A DNA stretch of 24,905 nt from positions 1 to 24,905 of the IMG/VR virus record IMGVR_UViG_3300009108_000048; one strand, given 5' to 3'. This DNA is from a virus. Positions 21,621-24,905 of the stretch are shown one piece after another (the first letter of the stretch is position 1; each line of letters opens with the position of its first letter). Under the pieces are notes generated by a model. The model did no database searches and was not told the origin of the DNA. It saw nothing but the letters and a program-made list of their open reading frames with translations. The position numbers were made by a program, and so were the translations under genes.

Positions 21621-21632
21621 GACTTATATAAC
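21621..21632 (+). promoter_or_regulatory. TATA-box promoter (gacttatataac) for the nuclease operon
   Basis: The TATA core is centred about 25 nt before the ATG at 21652, and shares gacttatataa with the chaperone promoter. It begins 4 nt after the upstream stop and supports 21652 over the in-frame TTG at 21634. Confidence 0.65.
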
Positions 21633-21651
21633 ATTGAATATAAATTCACTT

Positions 21652-22428
21652 ATGTTAACATTAGAAGACATAAACAACCATGTATATTTCTTGTTTAGAA
21701 AATCTCAAGCAGAGGCAATGAAAACAGAGAGATTAGGCAAGATTCATGTAAGTGATTTAATTAAACCATGTATGAGATATGTAATATATAAAAAAATATC
21801 AACCAGTTCAGGCATGAATACTGAAGAATTGAAAAGTCTTTACTTTGGTCAACTAGTACACGCACACTCACAACTAGCAGATTTAGAACACCATGAAAAA
21901 TTCTTGGGGTATGACTATGTAGAAGACAAGGTTGTAGATTTAAAGTGGGCCCAATCATTGGATGAAAATGATCCAAAACATCTAGATATAATATATGGAT
22001 CAATAGATGATCTTATTAAGATTGGTGATGATTGGATTATAGTAGATAAGAAAACTACTGGATCTATAGGATACTTCCAGAAATATAACTCAAAACCTAG
22101 TGACACACATAAGACTCAGATCAATGCATATGGAGCATTACTCAAGAAGTGTTATGGTATAGAAGCAAAGAGGGGGTGTGTTATGTATATATCAAACCAA
22201 GTAGACAAGGAAACAAGAGACAGGCCTATAGCATTATCATTTAAATTAACTGACCCAGACAAAGAATTAGAAATATTGGTAGAAAAAGCAAAGACAATAA
22301 AAGACGCTTTAATTAATAAAACATTACCTGGTAGAACAAAAAACTTCTTATGTGATGGTATGTGTCCTTTCGCAACAAAGTGTTTTGAAGATAATAGAAC
22401 GAAGTATAGTGAAATTCCAGAAGTATAG
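21652..22428 (+). CDS. Cas4/RecB-like PD-(D/E)XK nuclease with probable Fe-S cluster (258 aa)
   Basis: Motifs appear in family order: Cys40 (IKPCMRY), 'LYFGQLVHAH' with His70, 'YGSIDDLI' with Asp119, 'WIIVDKKTTG' with Asp132 and Lys134, 'KTQINAYG' with Gln156 and Tyr160 (QxxxY), and a C-terminal C-x3-C-x5-C (Cys234, Cys238, Cys244). This is the Cas4/AddB-type layout: one N-terminal Cys plus three C-terminal Cys for a 4Fe-4S cluster around a RecB nuclease core. Expected activity is metal-dependent exonuclease action on DNA ends. In a virus it may serve recombination, replication or genome maturation; no CRISPR locus or cas1 is in the window. The TATA box supports the ATG at 21652 and a leaderless mRNA. 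The following gene starts on the last base of the stop. Confidence 0.75.
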   Translation: MLTLEDINNHVYFLFRKSQAEAMKTERLGKIHVSDLIKPCMRYVIYKKISTSSGMNTEELKSLYFGQLVHAHSQLADLEHHEKFLGYDYVEDKVVDLKWAQSLDENDPKHLDIIYGSIDDLIKIGDDWIIVDKKTTGSIGYFQKYNSKPSDTHKTQINAYGALLKKCYGIEAKRGCVMYISNQVDKETRDRPIALSFKLTDPDKELEILVEKAKTIKDALINKTLPGRTKNFLCDGMCPFATKCFEDNRTKYSEIPEV

Positions 22429-23195
22429 TGAAACTATATTTTAACGCAAATAATAAGGCAACACTAGAAGCACTAGTACAATGTGGTGTTAAAAATGTCA
22501 TGCTTTCACACCGATATTCATATGCAAATATCAATAAATTTCATGATAAATTTGAATCGGTTTTTGTGGTTGCAGGAACAAAAGGAAACCCAGATAAATA
22601 CCATGACTTTTTAAAGAAGAAGAGAGAACAATATGAATACGCAACACAGTTTGACGTTTATTTTGATATGGATGCAACCCTAAAGTATTGGAAACAAGAA
22701 CAGGAAATGGGAATAGACTGGACAGTTCCAGTTTTACAGGGTAATTATGTACATCACTTAGCACAGTTAAGACCTGAGCCTAATAGTTTGGTGTGTCTTG
22801 GAGAGATAAGAGGTGTTGCAGAACTAGAAGACCAGATGAGGAAATTACCTGGCAACCTAAGATACCATGGTCTAGCCAAATCAAAGTTTATTAAGAATAG
22901 AATATTTGAGAGTGTTGATACTGCTGCATGGATATCTGTTGCATTGGCTAAGAAGAGTGAGATATGGACTGGAAGTGATTCCATGAGTATGTTCTTTGGT
23001 CAAAAGGGCAGGGGTATGGTACCAATGTTAAGACATTATTGTGAAAGATATAAGGATAATTTAGAAAAGGTGGGAATAACAACAGAGCAGATAATAAATG
23101 CAGAGTATTCTGCATTGTTAAAAGCACCTATAGCATTGATGTTCATGCCACAACTTAAAACATATGGGTTTTATGATGAGAATTTTATACAGTAA
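22428..23195 (+). CDS. DpdA/tRNA-guanine transglycosylase-like protein (255 aa), GTG start
   Basis: Starts GTG AAA CTA, with the G shared with the TAG of the nuclease gene. The protein opens 'KLYFNANNKATLEALVQCGV'-KNVMLSHRY and carries a series reminiscent of phage DpdA/TGT-like TIM barrels: 'QFDVYFDMDAT' (residues 75-83), 'WTVPVLQGNYVHHL' (98-111), 'SLVCLGEIRGVAEL' (120-133), 'LRYHGLAKSKF' (144-154) and 'IFESVDTAAWISVAL' (159-173). In DpdA the corresponding parts read vPVLQGw, vG.GS, l.HGfG.k and SaDS.aW. Such enzymes insert 7-deazaguanine bases into DNA. I cannot confirm the catalytic aspartates or zinc site by eye, so activity is uncertain. No deazaguanine biosynthesis gene is visible. It is translationally coupled to the nuclease. 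Confidence 0.5.
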   Translation: MKLYFNANNKATLEALVQCGVKNVMLSHRYSYANINKFHDKFESVFVVAGTKGNPDKYHDFLKKKREQYEYATQFDVYFDMDATLKYWKQEQEMGIDWTVPVLQGNYVHHLAQLRPEPNSLVCLGEIRGVAELEDQMRKLPGNLRYHGLAKSKFIKNRIFESVDTAAWISVALAKKSEIWTGSDSMSMFFGQKGRGMVPMLRHYCERYKDNLEKVGITTEQIINAEYSALLKAPIALMFMPQLKTYGFYDENFIQ

Positions 23196-23196
23196 T

Positions 23197-23205
23197 GTTT
23201 ATAAG
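23197..23205 (+). promoter_or_regulatory. TATA-box promoter (gtttataag) for the packaging operon
   Basis: gtttataag is centred 26 nt before the ATG at 23227 and starts 2 nt after the upstream stop. Leaderless geometry. Confidence 0.65.
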
Positions 23206-23226
23206 TATTGATTTAGTAATTGGTAT

Positions 23227-23742
23227 ATGGCTGATGATGAGGTCTTTAAGATAAAACCAGTAGGTAATACAAAACTTGTAATGGAAAACAAGAGAAAGAC
23301 CGTATCTCCGTTCAACTCTGCCAAACATTTAAAATCTGCAAACATACCAGCATTATGTAACCAATGTGTATACAGATCAATAGATGATGGTGGTAATGGC
23401 AAGTGCCCAAAATATGAAAAGGATGCAGTGTGTGCAATAAGAGATGACTTTGTTAAATTCATAAACGAATTAGACACAAGAGAACCAGAAGATATAAAAT
23501 CAATATTAGATATGTTAGTAAAACTATCATTTGAAAATGTATTGATGGCCTTAACTCAGGCAAAAATGGATGGTAATATACCAGACAGAAATACAAAGAG
23601 TGAGATAAACTCATTATTAAATATAGTAAAATCAATTAATGATTTAAACAGTAAGATAACAATATCAGAAGAAAAGAGATTTACTAAAGAAGGAGATATT
23701 GAAAACATATTCAGACAAATAAAATCACAGAGATCAGAATGA
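23227..23742 (+). CDS. Putative small terminase subunit with Cys cluster (171 aa)
   Basis: Residues 44-69 hold C-x2-C-x12-C-x8-C (ALCNQCVYRSIDDGGNGKCP, then KYEKDAVC), likely a zinc or Fe-S site. The remainder is helical: 'IRDDFVKFINELDTREPEDI', 'ILDMLVKLSFENVLMALTQA' and a C-terminal Lys/Glu-rich helix from 'EINSLLNIVKSINDLNSKIT'. It stands a few hundred bases upstream of the large terminase in the same transcript. A similar 'CP.Y..dA.C...d.f....' opening followed by helices that count off 'l......E....a......g' fits small terminase subunits, which recognise the packaging site. The assignment is inference from position and general form. The stop overlaps the next ATG (ATGA). Confidence 0.5.
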   Translation: MADDEVFKIKPVGNTKLVMENKRKTVSPFNSAKHLKSANIPALCNQCVYRSIDDGGNGKCPKYEKDAVCAIRDDFVKFINELDTREPEDIKSILDMLVKLSFENVLMALTQAKMDGNIPDRNTKSEINSLLNIVKSINDLNSKITISEEKRFTKEGDIENIFRQIKSQRSE

Positions 23743-23852
23743 ATAACACATATAATATAAAACATTGTATTCACTGTGGTAAAAATTTTGGAAGTACTGA
23801 TGAAGTTATATTACATATAAAAACTAAACATATGGTGGTTGGTAGTGGATGA
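23739..23852 (+). CDS. Single C2H2 zinc-finger micro-protein (37 aa)
   Basis: Starts by ATGA overlap with the small terminase candidate. The product, 'NNTYNIKHCIHCGKNFGSTD' followed by EVILHIKTKHMVVGSG, contains a textbook C-x2-C-x12-H-x4-H zinc finger that fills the protein. Such one-finger proteins are frequent in archaeal viruses and archaea and usually bind DNA or protein partners. Located between packaging genes, it might regulate transcription or assist packaging. It is too short for many gene callers, but the motif and overlap make it credible. Confidence 0.7.
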   Translation: MNNTYNIKHCIHCGKNFGSTDEVILHIKTKHMVVGSG

Positions 23853-23931
23853 TAAATATTGTGTAAAATGTGGTCATTATCTAGAGGTTCATTATACCTC
23901 TACAGAATGTGAGTGTGATTGTCATGGGTAA
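23845..23931 (+). CDS. Cys-rich micro-protein (28 aa), GTG start
   Basis: GTG GAT GAT AAA opens a 28-codon frame overlapping the zinc-finger gene end by 8 nt and the next gene start by 8 nt. The product is DDKYCVKCGHYLEVHYTSTE then CECDCHG: a C-x2-C pair followed by C-x-C-x-C-H. The Cys density in a reading frame that exactly bridges two genes supports a real metal-binding micro-protein. A TTG two codons upstream is an alternative start. No ribosome site is obvious. Confidence 0.45.
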   Translation: MDDKYCVKCGHYLEVHYTSTECECDCHG

Positions 23932-24094
23932 AGAAGAAGAAAGACATTTATTAGAATACAGGGGTTATGAGAAAAGGCTAGAGGAATCTATACCTAAAGA
24001 AACAGATAAAAGAGAGAAGGATTGGTTGGAAAATAGGCTTAAATCTGTTAAAAACAGAATTCGAGATGTGAGTGCTGAAATAAAGAATGGCTAG
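23924..24094 (+). CDS. Small coiled-coil protein (56 aa)
   Basis: I choose ATG 23924, which overlaps the previous stop; the in-frame GTG at 23909 would add five residues. The product is almost entirely a highly charged helix: 'GKEEERHLLEYRGYEKRLEE' and 'KREKDWLENRLKSVKNRIRD'-VSAEIKNG, with Leu/Ile spacing compatible with a coiled-coil hairpin. No known family. Its stop overlaps the start of the large terminase by 8 nt, so it is translated immediately before it and might be an accessory of packaging. Confidence 0.5.
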   Translation: MGKEEERHLLEYRGYEKRLEESIPKETDKREKDWLENRLKSVKNRIRDVSAEIKNG

Positions 24095-24905
24095 ACCAAA
24101 CAAAGAGGTCTTAGAAGAAAGGCAAAACTTTCTACAGACAATAACAGACTGTGCTGACAACCCAAGCAAATTTAGTGAAGTGTTTCTCAACCATAAATTA
24201 TTTCCATATAATAAGGAATATGTAGATTGTAAGGATAGGTTTATAGTTTACAGATCTGGAAGACAGGTTGGCAAGACAATGAGTACAGCAGTAAAGGCAA
24301 TACACTTTGCGTTTTTTGCACCATTAATGCTGAAGACAGTCAACACTGATTGCACAATAGTAATAGCAGCACCTACACAAAACCAGGCCACAATCATGTT
24401 CGGTAGAATAAGAGATATGATTATGAGAAGTGAATTCTTATCAAGATATGTAATACGTAATACACAGACAGAGATGTGGGTTAGTTTCTTAGACAATACA
24501 GGCTCATCTAAAATAGTAACAAGAGCAACAGGAGAAACTGGTGTCAGCTTGAGAGGTTACTCTCCACATGTAATCATTGCAGACGAGTGTTCCTTTATCA
24601 AGACAGATATACTTAGAGCATTTTTACCATCAGGTTTGGCCACACAGGCTAGGGTATGGTTGACATCTACACCATTTAGTAAGGCTGGATATTTCTATGA
24701 GGCCTGCCAGAATGCAAAACCAGCAAATCCTGACGGAATGTGGAGAGAGTTTCACATAAAGTCAACTGACAACCCATTGGTACAAGAAGATCCCACATTT
24801 GTAGAAGAGATTAAAAAACTTACAAGAGAGGAGTATGTTCAAGAAGTTGAGGGTGAGTTCTTAGACATAGGTGATGCCTTAATACCTAATAGTTTAATCA
24901 TGGAA
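24087..24905 (+). CDS. Terminase large subunit, N-terminal ATPase part (3' truncated by window)
   Basis: The frame begins at ATG 24087 and is still open at the window end (273 codons). ATPase motifs are clear: 'FIVYRSGRQVGKTM' with a Walker A at residues 56-64, 'TIVIAAPTQNQATIMFGRIR' (the motif around residues 90-110), 'PHVIIADECSF' with Walker B 162-167 and the catalytic Glu167, and the coupling motif 'VWLTSTPF' ending at 197. This is the motor that translocates DNA into the prohead; the RNase H-like nuclease half should follow beyond the window. The Q-motif-like segment 'LFPYNKEYVDCKDRF' lies upstream of Walker A. It lies downstream of the tail genes, so portal and protease genes may follow it in a circular or permuted genome (inference). 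Confidence 0.9.
   Translation, partial: MARPNKEVLEERQNFLQTITDCADNPSKFSEVFLNHKLFPYNKEYVDCKDRFIVYRSGRQVGKTMSTAVKAIHFAFFAPLMLKTVNTDCTIVIAAPTQNQATIMFGRIRDMIMRSEFLSRYVIRNTQTEMWVSFLDNTGSSKIVTRATGETGVSLRGYSPHVIIADECSFIKTDILRAFLPSGLATQARVWLTSTPFSKAGYFYEACQNAKPANPDGMWREFHIKSTDNPLVQEDPTFVEEIKKLTREEYVQEVEGEFLDIGDALIPNSLIME

Overview
The window reads as a continuous, single-strand (+) structural module of a tailed virus of archaea (Caudoviricetes, HK97-fold lineage). The archaeal assignment rests on promoters rather than a host gene. Nine sites carry archaeal-type TATA boxes, three of them the identical 12-mer aatctttataag, and most are centred about 25-30 nt before a start codon, as expected for leaderless mRNAs. 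A near-perfect archaeal Shine-Dalgarno (gaggtgat) is used inside an operon. The sequence is AT-rich and AGA is the dominant Arg codon. A Nitrososphaerota (Thaumarchaeota)-like host would fit, but no host gene is present, so host and virus/provirus status are inference.

Layout: (1) 1-1179, the C-terminus of an HK97-fold major capsid protein and two small virion proteins, the latter two each with a private promoter. (2) 1210-4032, head-tail adaptor, two connector/terminator candidates and the tail tube protein. (3) 4067-4638, a tail assembly chaperone that appears to be made in two lengths by -1 ribosomal frameshifting at an in-phase CCCTTTA heptamer. (4) 4676-11915, tape measure protein (1040 aa), distal-tail candidate, baseplate hub with a LamG-like domain inserted into it, and two further baseplate/fibre proteins, one with an F5/8C-type domain. 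(5) 11955-21617, an approximately 10-kb receptor-binding/fibre operon. It contains a low-complexity fibre protein, six paralogous jelly-roll (LamG/concanavalin-like) proteins that all end in a YCEAYNT-like motif, non-paralogous genes plugged between them, a fibre made of 23 repeats of 20 residues, and a BppU-N-like protein. (6) 21652-24905, a Cas4-like PD-(D/E)XK nuclease, a DpdA/TGT-like protein, a putative small terminase, three very small genes (two Cys-rich) and the N-terminal 273 residues of the large terminase, cut by the window end.

How the parts work together: modules 1-4 build capsid, neck, tail tube and baseplate. Module 5 supplies what looks like an expandable set of host-recognition proteins. 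Each paralogue ends in a conserved 27-nt sequence that contains the next gene's ATGA start, so the gene junctions are identical seams that could allow cassettes to be duplicated, swapped or inserted. Module 6 packages the DNA and may process or chemically modify it. The seam-bounded cassette array, the chaperone frameshift and the 20-residue-repeat fibre are the most notable observations. Genes are densely packed with ATGA or TAATG overlaps, and there is no gene-free stretch above 300 nt once the frameshifted chaperone extension is counted.
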